Assembly (NCBI RefSeq): GCF_016808335.1
Contig: NC_053137.1
Span: forward strand, 9,474,506 to 9,538,505
Direction of reading: 5' to 3'
Length of the DNA: 64,000 bases
DNA from: Panicum virgatum
Taxonomy: Eukaryota; Streptophyta; Magnoliopsida; Poales; Poaceae
Part shown: positions 11,703-23,088 of the stretch, piece after piece
Layout: the number at the start of each line of letters is the position of its first letter
Numbering within the stretch: position 1 is the first letter of the stretch
The notes under the pieces: generated by a model
What the model was told of the DNA's origin: nothing
Databases searched by the model: none
What the model saw: only the letters and a program-made list of their open reading frames with translations
Translations under genes and position numbers: made by a program

Positions 11703-12900
11703 CTACTGGCTGTTGTTGTTGCCCTTGTTGTTGCTGCCGACGGGGACACGGTTGGCTCCAGATACAGGTGGCCTAGGCCCATTCACCGAGGTGGAGAAGG
11801 CTGATGTAGCAGGCTTGTTTTTGGCATATGGGCAGTTGGCAATGTAATGCCCTGTCTCACAGCAGTTGAAACATGCCCTGGCATTGTTGTTGTTGTTGGT
11901 GACTTGGCTGGCATTGCTCTGCGGGGCTTTCATGGTGTTCTGGCTCGGAAACTGTGTGTTAGGGGTCTGGGGGCCTGTTACTTAGGACTGGGTCCTATAC
12001 TGCATTGGGGCCTAAGATCCTGGTGCAGTATAGCTGGAGCTTCTTGGTCTCTGGAAGCGGTTCTGCTGGCAGGTCTTACTTTCCAGGAACTTACGCTTGT
12101 TTTCTTTTCTTTCTTCAGCTTTGGCTCTTTCTGTGAGAATGTCCATGTTCATCAGAGTATTGAAGTCCGGGTATATCTGAGGGGTAAGCAAGGTCCGGAG
12201 TTCTGGACTTAATCCCTTCTTGAACATGTCTTGCTTTTTTTCATCCTTGTCCACTTCCTCTGGTGCATAGCGGGCAAGTTCCATGAACTGGTAGGTGTAT
12301 TCTTCCACAGACATGCTCCCTTGCTGCAGTGCGCGGAATTCATCCGCCTTGTGCTTCATGGTGGCTGTGGGGATATGGTAGCGGTGGAACTCTTTCACAA
12401 ATTCATTCCAAGTGATGGTGGTGGCATCTTCAGCAGCGGCACAGTAATTCTCCCACCAAGCTAAGGCAATTCCTGTGAGTTGGTGAGCTGCCAGAAGAAC
12501 TTTGTCTCGGTCTTGGCATTCAAATGGCTCGAGCTTCCTTTCGATCATATGAAGCTAGTCATCTGCCTCCAAGGGGTTGCTGGATCTGGCAAAGGTGGGT
12601 GGCTTGGTTCTCAGGAAAGCTGTCAGCTTGTCATTCATGGTCTGCTCTCGTGGCCGCTTATTGACGATGGCATTGGCCAAGGGCTTCCAGTATGAGAGTC
12701 TGATTGTTTATCGCCTGTGCCAGGTCCCCGACAGGTGGAGGTGGTGGCAGTGGCACTTCTCCTTGGTTTCCTCCTCCATTCTGGCTCACTTCTTGTTCTC
12801 TCTGAGGAGGGTTCTGTTCGTGTCCATTTTGCGGTCCTCCTGCGTAGGGGCTGTAGAGTTCCGACTGTGGGAGGCTCTTGAACCGTGTTGGGAAGCCATC
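11703..12900 (-). pseudogene. Chromovirus gag with CCHC zinc knuckle (decayed)
   Basis: The product is the capsid/nucleocapsid protein that packages element RNA. The capsid part (AHQLTGIALAWWENY, FHRYHIP, YTYQFMELARYAP) matches plant Retrotrans_gag domains. The C-terminal knuckle reads CFNCCETGHYIANC, i.e. CX2CX4HX4C. In-frame stops occur at 12555-12557 (TAG for Trp) and 12012-12014, with another shortly after. The N-terminus, near 12900 on the minus strand, is not certain. Confidence 0.85.
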
Positions 12901-13186
12901 TGTAGATTGGATAGAGTCTTTGTGAGACTGGGATTAGGATTAAGTGATGTTTAAGTTAATTAGTTCGTATTTTTGAAAAGGCAGAATCCACCTCCTGCCG
13001 AAAGCACACCAACAAACACACAGACTAGCAAGCAATAAGCACAACAATTTCATTACTGCAAGGGGGGTACAACACTGGGGCAAGGCCAAAACGCGTACTA
13101 CACGTCTGGGTACACAACTCCAAAAGAAGGGGGGCACAATTCTAACTTCGGACCACACGACTTCATCCCTTGACGGTCACTAGCAC

Positions 13187-14014
13187 TTAGGCAGACTCAT
13201 TGGCTTGAGTGGGTTCTCCCCTTGGAAGAGAACTCACATCCTCCAGGGGAATGAGCAGTCCTTGCTCACCGTTATCTAGGTCTCCGTTTTCCAGGGTTTG
13301 CTCGGTAGCTTCTCCTTCAACGGTGGCAGTAGGCCCTTCAGGGTTCTCGGGTGGGGCTTGTGGGGTCCCAAAAAGTGGTCCCCATTCCATGATGGGCATC
13401 CCAAGTAGGACATGGGTTTCTCCAATTGCCGGGACTGGCATTCCACTTCTGGTCCATTCTTGTATACGCAGGTCCTGGGCCTGCCTGAGGCTCTCTTGGG
13501 CAATCGCTTCACTACTGACCGCGGCTGCGGCTCTTGCCTCGGCTTGAGCAACCCGGATTTGATGCATCCTTATCGCGAGCTCTGCTTGCTCGGCCCGATG
13601 GGTCTGCTCCCTCAGGATGCTAGCTTGCTCGTCAAAGAGCTGATCCAAGGAGGCTAGGTAAGTAGCCACTTGGTACAGGGGGTCCTCTTCATGGCGGCAT
13701 TGTTCCAGGCTTCTCATGCGAGCCTCCCAAACTGGGGTTCTGATGGCCGGAGGAAAGATCCTCATTGGTGTGGGGGCGAGATGTTCCTCAAAAATCCAGC
13801 ACAGATAATGAAGCGCCTTCCTGACGACCAAGGGGTAGGTGTCTCGGTACCTAAACCTGGTGGTGGTCACTCGCCATGGCTGGATGTCGGGGTAGCGGTC
13901 ACTTTTGGCGATGACCAGGATCACCCTGCAGCGAAGGGTACCATGGTGCTCGTACTCCCTGCTGTAGTACCTTGGGCGTTCCGAAACACCAAGACTCTCC
14001 TGGGCATTGATCAA
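13187..14014 (-). CDS. Chromovirus accessory ORF 2 upstream of gag (unknown function)
   Basis: An open 275-residue frame between the primer site and gag. I do not recognise a catalytic domain. It is plainly homologous to the neighbouring ORF at 14227-14885: both contain a YxxREYxxxGTLRC block, a KSxRYPDxxPW block, a TTxFR block, RKALxxL and TPM. It continues with an Ala/Glu-rich likely coiled-coil stretch (residues about 110-190) and an acidic Pro-rich tail. It could be an extra structural protein or a decayed gag relative. Position and strand make it part of the retroelement, not a host gene. Confidence 0.65.
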   Translation of the reverse strand: MINAQESLGVSERPRYYSREYEHHGTLRCRVILVIAKSDRYPDIQPWRVTTTRFRYRDTYPLVVRKALHYLCWIFEEHLAPTPMRIFPPAIRTPVWEARMRSLEQCRHEEDPLYQVATYLASLDQLFDEQASILREQTHRAEQAELAIRMHQIRVAQAEARAAAAVSSEAIAQESLRQAQDLRIQEWTRSGMPVPAIGETHVLLGMPIMEWGPLFGTPQAPPENPEGPTATVEGEATEQTLENGDLDNGEQGLLIPLEDVSSLPRGEPTQANESA

Positions 14015-14226
14015 AAGGCTGGGGAGGCCAGGGGCAGCTTGGCAAATGCCCTAGGTCCATCCTTCCTCAGCCATATGAAAACAAAGGTAGGGTGAACAAA
14101 CTTTGCATAAATACTTGAGTACAAAGGGGGTAGATGGTCTTTATTATTACAACAAGGTGGGGTACATTTTTCATGGATACATGATTATTAGTATAGTGGC
14201 TCTAGCCTAGGTGTGCTACTCTTCTA

Positions 14227-14885
14227 TCATGGGGAATCTTCCTCGATCTGGATAGGGCGCTTTTTTGGTGGAAGACACTGTTCATCTTCAGTCTGAGTAC
14301 CCCTATCCCAATGGGTTTCTTCGGGTTCTTCTTCTAACCATCCACCTGCTCCTCTGTGAGCCTCGTGGTCTTGCCATTGGGCTTGGAGAGCGGCTAGGGA
14401 ATACTCGGCTCGTATGGCTCTTGTCCGTTGCTCCTCCATTTCTTGGGTTGTCTTTTCTGCCCGTGAATTTGGTGCTTCAGTTGTGCCACCTGTTCGTGGT
14501 AGAGCTCATCCAGGCCGGTGAGGTAGATGGATAGGTGGGAGACCGTATATTCTAGGTTTTCTTCTTCTCTCCCAAGTCCTCTCATCTGGGCAATCCATGA
14601 GCGTCCTCTTCCACCAGTAGGCAGGAAAAATCCCATAGGAGTCCGCTGAAGATGTTGCTTGAAGACCACACGCAGATGTTGCAGGGCTTTTCGGGCGGCC
14701 TTTCGATAGATATCTGGGAAGCGAAAGCCAGTGGTAGAGATGAACCAGGGGTCCACATCAGGGTAGCGGGTGCTTTTTCCCACGAAGATCATCATGTCGC
14801 ACCGAAGAGTGCCCCTGGAGTCATACTCCCGGTAGACGTACTCTGTTGGATCCACAACTCCGACGCGTTCCAGGCTGAGTAGCAA
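14227..14885 (-). pseudogene. Chromovirus accessory ORF 1, frameshifted homologue of ORF 2
   Basis: First ORF after the primer site. Residues 1-163 (14885-14394) carry the same conserved blocks as ORF 2, followed in another frame (14439-14227) by an acidic tail (EEEPEETHWDRGTQTEDEQ, then KKRP). One frameshift near 14430 joins them. Two related ORFs in tandem upstream of gag imply an old duplication inside the element. The function is unknown; a coiled-coil segment (LDELYHEQVAQLKHQ) is likely. Confidence 0.6.
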
Positions 14886-15072
14886 TAATTTAGGGAGGCC
14901 AGGCTCTGCGTGGTAGATTCCACCACTACATCCATTGTCAGCCTTCTGGAACAGGGCAATAATCAGTGGTAAGTGTTTGTGTGGAAAAAGGATTAAGAAA
15001 GGAAAGTCCTAATGTGGAAAGACTCGAAAAAGGGGTCTCGATCCTAGGGTCAAGTCCTACGGCCAACTTACG

Positions 15073-15084
15073 GCTCTGATACCA
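15073..15084 (-). other. Primer binding site, tRNA-iMet
   Basis: On the minus strand the bases TGGTATCAGAGC start two nucleotides after the 5' LTR end. This is the classical complement to the 3' end of initiator tRNA-Met. It fixes the element's orientation (minus strand) and shows that the LTR at 15087-18336 is the 5' LTR. Confidence 0.93.
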
Positions 15085-15086
15085 CC

Positions 15087-18000
15087 TGAAGCGTCCCCAC
15101 ATAAGTAGAGACTAAATGTGATACAAATATCAATCCCAGGAGACTGATAACACATTTATTCAACATATGGTACAGTCACCGTACAAATCTCCGAGGAGGC
15201 GGACACTCGATACAAACAATAATAAGTAATAAAATAGTTACGGTGATACACCAAAGCACGACCCAGACAGTCTCCAGCTCGGGCTCAGAGTGATGCGCTA
15301 GCAGAATCATCTTGCGGAGGGTCAACACCACAGGCAAGGTTGGGGTTCGGACGCAACCTCTGCTCGACGTCTTCAACAACAAAGTCCGGATCTTCTTCTG
15401 GAGAAAAAACCATAAAGATATATCGGGTGAGTACAAAAATACTCAACAAGTCCAACCCCATCCATGGAGGGGGAAACACATATATGCGCAGGATAAATTA
15501 AGGATAGGGCTGAGGTTTATTTGCGGTAAAGCTAGATTTTACACATGCAGGGGTTTAGTTTTGAAAAAGGTTTTGTTAAAGCAGTTCCTTCTTATCCGAA
15601 TCATGAGTGGGGTTGATCCTACACAAAGAATCCAAGTTTTAATGCTACCGGACTCCTCATCCGCAGTAGCTCACGGCACAACTGCCGGACACCTTTCCAA
15701 AACAACTCACATCGTGAAAACATCCCTCCCAAAAGCCTAGTTGTGTGACCAAACCGTAACCCGCTCAATACCATGAGCACGGCTATTCGAAAAGGTTTTA
15801 CACTCTGCAGAGGTGTGCAACTTTACACACAAGTGGGGTACCACAGCACGATCACCTTAGTGTCGGTGCAGATCCCATCAAAGCCATCACCCACCTTAGC
15901 TAGATCAGACTAGCCAACACGGGCTCCACCAAGGGGCCATTGACCTGACACCGAGGTTTAACCGGGGCATAAGTCACCACTGACCTTATCCCTTATCCTT
16001 GGTCACCCGTTGCTCTCAGCTCTCCTGATGGCTATCAGACTAACTAGTGGGGTTTATGCTAAGCCGTTGCCACATACAACGGTCGAGTGGTTTGCACGAT
16101 AGTTGAGTCAGGAAAGATGACACATCAACTCGGTCCTTAATTGTGACAGGATGGCTATCTCCCAACCTCCTTGCTCTACCACAATGGTACGAGCCTCCAA
16201 CGCATGACAATCCGCCCAGGGAATGCCATTCATCTATCCCATCTTAACATTTTATTCTTTATAACCCAATCTCCCTTTTCTCAATACTCACGCATTTTTC
16301 CTTTTTATAAAGCATGTTGCAACCATTTTAGAGTGTAATAAAATAAGTACCAGGTCCTAATCGGTGCTCTAACTGCGATCAACATCCAAATATAATAAAT
16401 CATATTTAGACATTAATCTAGGTGGTCAAGGAATGGTTGTAACAAATCAAGGGGTGGCTATCCAATCATGTTTTTAGCAGTAAAAACATATGCAATTTTG
16501 TAAAACAGGCTAATAGGTTGTGTTTATAAAACTGGGTCGAAATATACAATCAAAGGATGAGATTGAACTTGCCGTCTTCAAAGACTTCCGGGAGGTCCTG
16601 ATCGAGGTACTGCCCTTCGGGTTCGGGGTTGCGGTACTGATCCTCGCACACCTACTCGCGGTACTGCTCGTCAACGGGTTCTGCCTCGTTCACACCGTGA
16701 TCTACGGCGCACACAAACAAACACACAATAAAGTAAAAGAAATAAAGGTTTTATCATCAAGCTCAAATCGAAAGAAATTAAGATATGGAGATGGGAGTAA
16801 TATTTTTGGGTGGTTCTCTAATGGCATGGCCAAAATTATGTTAGAAATGGCATGGTAAAGTTTCGGGGCAAATGGAGGATTTTTGGCGCATGAAATGATG
16901 AGTCGAAGGAGTGGTTAGGGGTTAAACGGGGGGTTAAAGGGCTACTTTGTAATTATTTTTTAGAGTGGAAGGACTTGATTATAATTTCTAAAAATATTTG
17001 TGTTACTCCGGAAAGGGGCAGGGGTCTATTTGAAATTATGTTTATATGGTGGGAGGGCTTATTCATTAAAAGGAATAAGAGAGGGGCTTATTGGAAAATA
17101 CTTTTAGAAGAGGAAAGGACTTAGTTGTAAATTCTAGAAATATCTGGGTTGAACTAGAGAGGTGTAGGGGTCTAGGAGTAATTATTTTGTATAGTGGAAG
17201 GGTTATTTCTTAAATAGAGAGAATGGGAGGGTTATTTGGAAAAGAGTTAAAAAGGGAAGGGACTCTTAAATAAAAGAAGGAAAGGGTAGGGGCTTAAGGG
17301 CAATTTTGCCATGTCTTCTCCTTCCTCCCGACTGAAACAGGGGAGAGGAGAACAAGGGCGCCGGTGGGGCCGATCCCGGCGCTCCGGGCCACGGCAGCGG
17401 CTGGGGTGAGGGGGAAAAGGAAGAGGGAGCCATGGGGATCTGATTGCCCCTCTTACCAAGGGCGGAGGCCGCTCGTGGAGGCCGGGCCACGAGGGCCGGC
17501 GGGAGGCGGCGGTGGTAGCTCTGGGCGGCGGCCCTGCGCGGCTCGGGAGGGGGCTAGGGGTGGCGGTGAGGTTTGTGGGGGTGGAGAGTGCGATGGGGAG
17601 GCCTATTTATAGGCCCGCTAGGCGATGGAGAGGGCGAGGCGCGGTGGCCGGCCGGATGGCGAGTTCGGCAGCCATTAATGACGGTGGGGGCGCGGCGGTG
17701 GGCAGGCGTGGGCGGTGGCGTGTAGCGCAAGTGGAGGGCGGCGGCACCGAGGGGAGGGGTGCTGGGGACGGGACGGCCGCCAATGGCGGGGCGCCGCGCG
17801 TGTCCGAGCTCGGCTCGGCGGTGCTGTGCGGGGGCCCTCGCCGCGGGAACACGCGCGCTGAGGCGGCAAGTGGTCACGGCGCGTGCAGAGGAGTGGCTGG
17901 GGTGGGCAGGGCGGCCGCACAAGGGGGTACGGGCGGCTCGGCGTCGAGCTCTGCTCGGCACCCTGGTGTGCTGCGCATGGGAGAAGAAGGGAGAAGGAAG

Positions 18001-18336
18001 GAGGGAGAAAGGAGGAGGAGAGAAAAAAGAGAAAAAGAAAAAGAAAAAGGAGAAGAGAAGGAGAGAGAGGAAAAGATAGAGAGACGGCGGAGGTCGCGGC
18101 GACACGCAGCGGCTTCAGCGGGAAGCAACGCACGCGGAACGAGAAAGAGCACAGAGACTGGACGGATGATTGGTACTGGTGTCGGGACGGCGGTTCGCCG
18201 GGAAAGATTTCGGGACATTGGGAGTTCGGACAGGAAAAAAAAGATTTTAGAGATGATTTGAGCTCAACGACGAAAATGGTTTTGAAAATTATTTTTAGCG
18301 AGTGATTTATTTTGGTGAATTTTCCGGGATGTCACA
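15087..18336 (-). repeat. 5' LTR of the chromovirus
   Basis: This LTR is 3250 bp with TG...CA ends, collinear with the LTR at 5082-8314. Differences include length changes in the GC-rich block (17400-18100). It should contain the element's promoter, but I did not find an unambiguous TATA box near the transcribed end. Confidence 0.93.
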
Positions 18337-18341
18337 CGATA

Positions 18342-19865
18342 CCTAAAGTCCTACTTTGGTACCGGTTGATTTCTTCTCCCATTACCTTAGGCTGGGGTAT
18401 AATCCCCAGGCCCTTCTTCCCCTTCTTGTTGCTTCTTCTCCCGATCGAGCTTCCGTCGCACCGTCTTCTTAGCCCCGACGCGCCGTCTCCGAGCCGCCGC
18501 CCCCTCCATCCCTCCACCTTGGCCTCGATGTCGCGCGACCTGCCTGGCCGCCTAGATGCCCTTCCGTGCCTCTCGACCGCCACCGCCCTGTCCCCCTGCG
18601 CGTGTGGCACCGCGCCGGTGCCCCCGCCTCGACGCCAGCCCCAAGCATCGATGCCGCGCGCGACCCGCTCCGCCTCACGTCGTCGCTCCTCCACCACAAC
18701 TCTGGCCCATCCCTTCGCTTTGGCATGTGCATCCCCACGCCGCCCTGCCCGCCCCGCCGTGCACGACATAGCCGCCCGAGCCGCACCTCCGGCCGGCCAC
18801 CTTGTCCTCCGTGCTCCCCGGCCCGGCCTCTCCTCCAGCACGTCATCCTCCTCCGACCCCCGCGGCATGCCGCCGCCTGCCCTGCGCGACTCCAACTGCT
18901 CAGCCCGCCCAGCTATCGAGCACGCCCCTACGCCACCACGCGCATGCTGGTAGGGTGCCTGCTAACGCGTGTATGGTGCCTGGCCGGCTCTCCCTTTTTT
19001 CTTTTTATTTGATTGTTTTATTATTTAGTTTATTTTATTTTGCATTTTCCTTTAGGTTATTTAGTCTATAAATTAGTTCATTATAAATTAGTTGTTTAAT
19101 TTAATAAATCTAATTTATGGTTAGGTTTAATGTTAGGTTAAGATTTAAAAAATCTAGTTTAATTTGAGGTTTAAATTTAGTCTGCAAATCTAGTTCATTA
19201 TGAATTAGTTGTTTAATTTAAAAATCTAGTAGTTTAAATTTAGCTTTTAGGTTCAATTTAGTTTAATGTTAGGTTTAAATCTAGTTGTTTAAATTTAGAT
19301 TTTAAGTTTAATTCAGAAAGCAAATTATAAATTAGATAGTTATTTTCTTTACATGTCTATAATTAAAATATTTAATTTTTAGAGATTCATAGTTACAATA
19401 TTCTAAATTGTTGATAAATGACAAAAATTAGGGTTTAGTTAGGTTATTTTTATTAGTTGTTTTAATGATAACTAGATTACAATATTTTAGATTTGCATTG
19501 TGAATTTCATGTACATGTATTATTTGAATGATGCAATTAGGTAAGTTCATAGACCCATTGAATAGGTAAATTCAATTTGCAAAATCAAATCCTTTTCATT
19601 TTTAGATCTTTTATTCAACATCAAACTTAATTTTAAGCGCAGGATGTGGAAACAATTTGTGAAAAAGAACAAAGGAGCTGGTCTATGGAAGGCGGAATTG
19701 AATGTTAGAATGAATTTTTCGGTACGTGCGTCGCAAACAAAGTAATTTCAATTGTTCTATATAGGCATACACAAATATTGAATAAATAATTTATTTCTCC
19801 TATAGTGTGCAAGACAAAAATATGAAACTGATAGGTGTGGGGACTACATATGCGAGTTCATACAC
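18342..19865 (+). mobile_element. CACTA-like remnant, GC-rich block then TTTA/GTTTAAT-rich tract (split by the chromovirus)
   Basis: Joining 4930-5076 to 18337 onward restores a stretch with recurring GGTACC-type subterminal motifs (GATACCAGGTGG, GGTACCAGGTA, TTTGGTACCGG). These resemble the subterminal repeats of the CACTA MITE at 44783-45332. A GC-rich pseudo-exon (18400-19000) and a TTTAGTTTAATT-rich intron-like stretch follow, a layout common in grass CACTA elements. No terminal CACTA bases or transposase were found, so the class is tentative. Long ORFs in the GC-rich part exist on both strands and are not believed. Confidence 0.35.
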
Positions 19866-20635
19866 TGTTGGGGATAAGGATTATGGGTATCTCAGCACAG
19901 TCTATTAAGAATCAATCAAGCTAATAAACGAGCAACGTGAAACGGCTAAGGCCCAGCAAAATGGCCGATGGGCCGTGGGGCCCAGAACGAACAAAACAGC
20001 CTGCTCGGATGGTGGAGATTCGACTTAGCGCCGACCCCACGAGAGAAGGGCCCAGCGCGCCCGACACTCGAGGGGGGACTTCCACCTCGCCCGACCCTCA
20101 CGAAAGAGGGTCCGCCTCGCCCGACCCTCACGAAAGAGGGTCCGCCTCGCCCGACTCTCACGAGAGAGGGACCGCCTCGCCCGACCCCCGTGGACGTGAG
20201 TCCCCAGGAAGCCGGGAGACTTGTCGGATGGAGGCGGACCACCCGGGGTGGTCCCGGAGGATCAGGGACGTGACTGCCCTCCCCACCGGTAGGATGCGGA
20301 GTGGGCAGCGGATTTGGCACGAGCAGATCCGGGCGGGGACACAGCCTGGATGCGCTGTTAGAACCCATCCACGCCAACCTAGGGAGCCATGCCCTGAAGA
20401 CGGAGGACGCGGAAGCCGGGCGGGAATCCAGTTGGCAGGCGGATATCCTGTTCCCACGAGGATACGGGGGAATATTGTGTCAGAAGCATACAGACGATGT
20501 ACCTCTCACAAGCCGGGTCAAGTTGGGTCAAAAGGCCCCACCGTCCAGTAGATGACGGGGTCGGGAGTCGCCTGACCCCCGCCCCCTATCTATCTATCTC
20601 TCTCTCTCTCCGTCTTTGTAGGTCCTCACCCCTTG

Positions 20636-20648
20636 GGCTATAAAAGGG
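20636..20648 (+). promoter_or_regulatory. TATA box of the solo LTR
   Basis: GGCTATAAAAGGG lies about 300 bp before the LTR end, a usual place for the retrotransposon core promoter. Confidence 0.6.
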
Positions 20649-20696
20649 AAAGGCGCACTCCATGCAGGGGCATCCGGATCCGCACGCACTCATTCG

Positions 20697-20698
<2 letters not shown>

Positions 20699-20739
<41 letters not shown>
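20699..20739. repeat. (CA)n microsatellite inside the solo LTR
   Basis: About 20 uninterrupted CA units directly follow CATTCGTT. A short CT/TC run lies upstream at about 20593-20610. Confidence 0.95.
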
Positions 20740-20741
<2 letters not shown>

Positions 20742-20953
20742 TCGACCAGAGACTTGGGACCCTCGCTCCCTCTCTCGCCCGTTTGTAACCCCTACAACAA
20801 ACTTGAATATACAAGAGCACGAGAGCTCGAACTGGACGTAGGGACATTCGGCCCGAACCAATATAAAAACTCGTGTCTCCACTTGTATTACCATCCGATC
20901 CTGTGAAGCGCACACAAATTCACTAGCCGGTGACACGGAACACCGACATACAC

Positions 20954-21642
20954 GGTCTAACTCCATGCGGGAGGGCTACTGCAGAGGGTCAAAGAGTATG
21001 TACGAACCGTTCACAACTACGTTTTCCTAATTATACTAACGAAATGAATTAATATATTGATCTTTTTTCCCTAAAATGATAGATGACTCAAACCTTAGAC
21101 GAAGTTTAAGATGTCAATCGGATTAATGCCATGTGTGAACAGCTCTCAGGATTCATTATGAGGGAGATCCTAGATCCTAGAGCCGAGTTCTACCATGACA
21201 GTCACATCAATAGACCGTCCGCATCGACATCGTGAGGGCCTAGTATTTGCACTATAAACATGATTTGTATATTTGTAAATATTTGTTAACTTAATGTCGT
21301 GTTGTTTATATATTTGTAAATATATTAGTATATTTAAATAACATAATTATATGTTTGCCTTTAATTTTTAGTTATTTTCAAATATTGTTTGTATTCGAAC
21401 ACGACCAATGGACATATAGTACTGTAGAGCTCAGGTACGCGTAGCAGTTCTAAAAATTCACAATAATAAATAAATTAAGTAAACATGGGATTTGGGAAAA
21501 TTAGGAAACCGTAAGCCATCGAGGCAACTAAAGAACTGACGTATCCTGCCATACTTGTACCTGACGACCTGAATTTCCAAGTTCAAAGTCCCATGTTATG
21601 CTCCATCAATTAATGGCCGCATTCCATTTCCACAACCTTAAG
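20954..21642. other. AT-rich spacer, no gene recognised
   Basis: This probably continues the CACTA-like remnant interrupted by the solo LTR. No convincing ORF, repeat array or RNA gene is visible. Confidence 0.4.
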
Positions 21643-22624
21643 CACTTGTTTTTTTGACAGCAAAGGGAGGACGCGTGTGCATGAAAATGGTTCCTCGATT
21701 TAACATGTACTACGTGAGGAACATGTCCGCCTCGCAAAACTGATACGGTCATTTTTTACTAACCGAATTGGTTAAAAAAACCGCCTCACACAATCGATTA
21801 ACAGAGGTGGGGGCCTTAAAATATCCGCCTCGGTTAATGTCTCTTAACTGAGGTGGTTGTTTTAACGTAAATGCCTCGGATAATGTGTATTAACCGAGGC
21901 GGTCACGTTATAAGGTCCGCCTAGAATAATACTTGCCCATCTCAGAGCCCAGACAGCCCATCTCGGACCGATATATCACTCGAAGTATATAAACACGAGC
22001 TAGACTTTCCTCCTCATTCTTCTCCTCCCTCACTCTTTCTCTTGGTCGCTGCTCTCCCTCTCTCAGCGCCGCCCCTCCCTCTCCCTCACCCTCACTCCTC
22101 CCTCTCTCGACGGCGCGGTGCGGGCCCAACCAAGGCGGCGGCGCGGGGCGAGACCGAGGCAGCAGCGCGCGAGCCCGAGCGGTGGTGCCTCCCCTCCCCA
22201 AGAGGCGGCGAGTGGCGGCGGTGCGAGCCCGGCCAAGACTGGGCAAGACTGAGTGGCGGCCAAGGTTGCGCGAGCCCGAGCCTGCATGGGCCCGAGCGGC
22301 GGCGGTGCGGGCCTGGCTCGAGCGGTGGCGCATGACTACGGCTGCTGCGGCGCTGCGCTCGGCATTCCTCCCCCATTGAGCGGCTGCGTATCGAGTTAGT
22401 AGGGGCCGAATTTGGCCTCCCCCAGTGGCGGCAAGGCGGCAGTGGCCTCCCCCGTGGATGGGCTTGCCAGGCCTGTCCACAGGCTTTCTATTTTTTTATT
22501 CGATTAATCAAGGCGGTTGTATTAAAAAAAACTCCTAGGTCAAAGGATTAACTGAGGCGGGCAGAGAAACTGCCTTTGTTAAAGACCACCATTAACCGCC
22601 TCGGTTAAGATTTTTGTAGCAGTG
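21643..22624. mobile_element. Non-autonomous CACTA element with AACCGAGGCGGTT subterminal repeats
   Basis: The right terminus is GTAGCAGTG at 22624, the inverse of CACTGCTAC. Many inverted and direct copies of CCGCCTCGGTTAA crowd both ends (21770-21920 and 22500-22610), the hallmark of CACTA subterminal regions. A GC-rich pseudo-exon occupies 22040-22480. The left end is less certain: CACTTG at 21643 is preceded by AAG, and AAG also follows the right end, giving a possible 3-bp duplication. No transposase is encoded. Confidence 0.65.
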
Positions 22625-22988
22625 AAGTTCTCTTCAAGGTGTAACATCCTGGGGGTTTGACAAAAATAAAGTGTAATACCCTGGGTGAATTGATAGCACC
22701 ATTAGATGAGTTGGCACATCACGGAGTATGCTTTGCCAGCTGAAGTTCTTCGGGGATCATTTTCAAGCAGAAACTTAATCAGGTAATGCGGCTGTGAATA
22801 GTGATGCTGCCATTCTAATCTGGAATGGCGCGTGCATTCCTTCTGCCCGTGACTTGAGGAGATGGGAAATTTTAATCCCCCCAAAAGATGAAAAACTGCA
22901 GCGTACAGGGGCTGCAACATCGCATTATATTTTTAACAAACTCAAATACAGACCAATTTGGCATTTAAGAAAAAATACTAAGAGAAAC

Positions 22989-23088
22989 TAAGGGTGCAAA
23001 TTAATAATCTTTAGGTGCACCTCCAGCCCTCTTTAGTTCAAAATTTTGAACTAAAGAGGGTTAGAGGTGCACCTAAGGATTCACCCTT
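22989..23088. mobile_element. 100-bp palindromic MITE with 9-10-bp TSD (Mutator-like)
   Basis: The element is almost one perfect foldback: AAGGGTG...GGTGCACCTC...CTCTTTAGTTCAAAA meets its inverse at about 23040. The flanks carry TAAGAGAAAC on both sides (22979-22988 and 23088-23097). A 9-10-bp duplication points to the Mutator superfamily. Transcribed, it would fold into a long hairpin of miRNA-precursor size. Confidence 0.85.

Larger units (their letters stand above)
5082..18336 (-). mobile_element. Complete Ty3/gypsy chromovirus (Tekay-like), 13.3 kb, reverse orientation
   Basis: The LTRs (5082-8314 and 15087-18336) begin TGAAG and end GTCACA. A 5-bp duplication, CGATA, flanks the element at 5077-5081 and 18337-18341. 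The order on the minus strand is 5' LTR, tRNA-iMet primer site, two accessory ORFs, gag with a CCHC knuckle, protease, RT, RNase H, integrase and chromodomain, purine tract, 3' LTR. LTRs over 3 kb and a C-terminal chromodomain fit the Tekay/Del clade. gag and pol carry several nonsense codons, so the element is complete in structure but not autonomous. The LTRs differ by scattered substitutions and indels, so the insertion is not very recent. It sits inside an older CACTA-like remnant (about 4930-5081 plus 18342 onward). Confidence 0.93.
19866..20948 (+). mobile_element. Solo LTR, 1083 bp, TSD TACAC
   Basis: The sequence begins TGTTGGGG, ends ACACCGACA and is flanked by TACAC at 19861-19865 and 20949-20953. 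No internal domain follows, so this is a recombined single LTR. It contains three direct copies of a roughly 30-bp unit (CCCGACCCTCACGAAAGAGG type) at about 20090-20180. A CTATAAAAGGG box at about 20638 is followed by the expected transcribed R-like region. Long ORFs across it on both strands are due to base composition. Confidence 0.88.

Noticed and set aside
12012..12954. Plus-strand ORFs over the gag region (for example 12577-12954)
   Set aside because: They are antisense shadows of gag; the minus strand shows the capsid and CCHC motifs.
18312..19071. Pro/Arg/Ala-rich ORFs of 70-213 codons
   Set aside because: Open on both strands of a GC-rich segment. No domain or start context; best seen as CACTA-type pseudo-exon composition.
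19937..20555. 204-codon ORF
   Set aside because: It falls wholly inside a solo LTR with defined ends and TSD, and its repeats mirror DNA-level tandem repeats.
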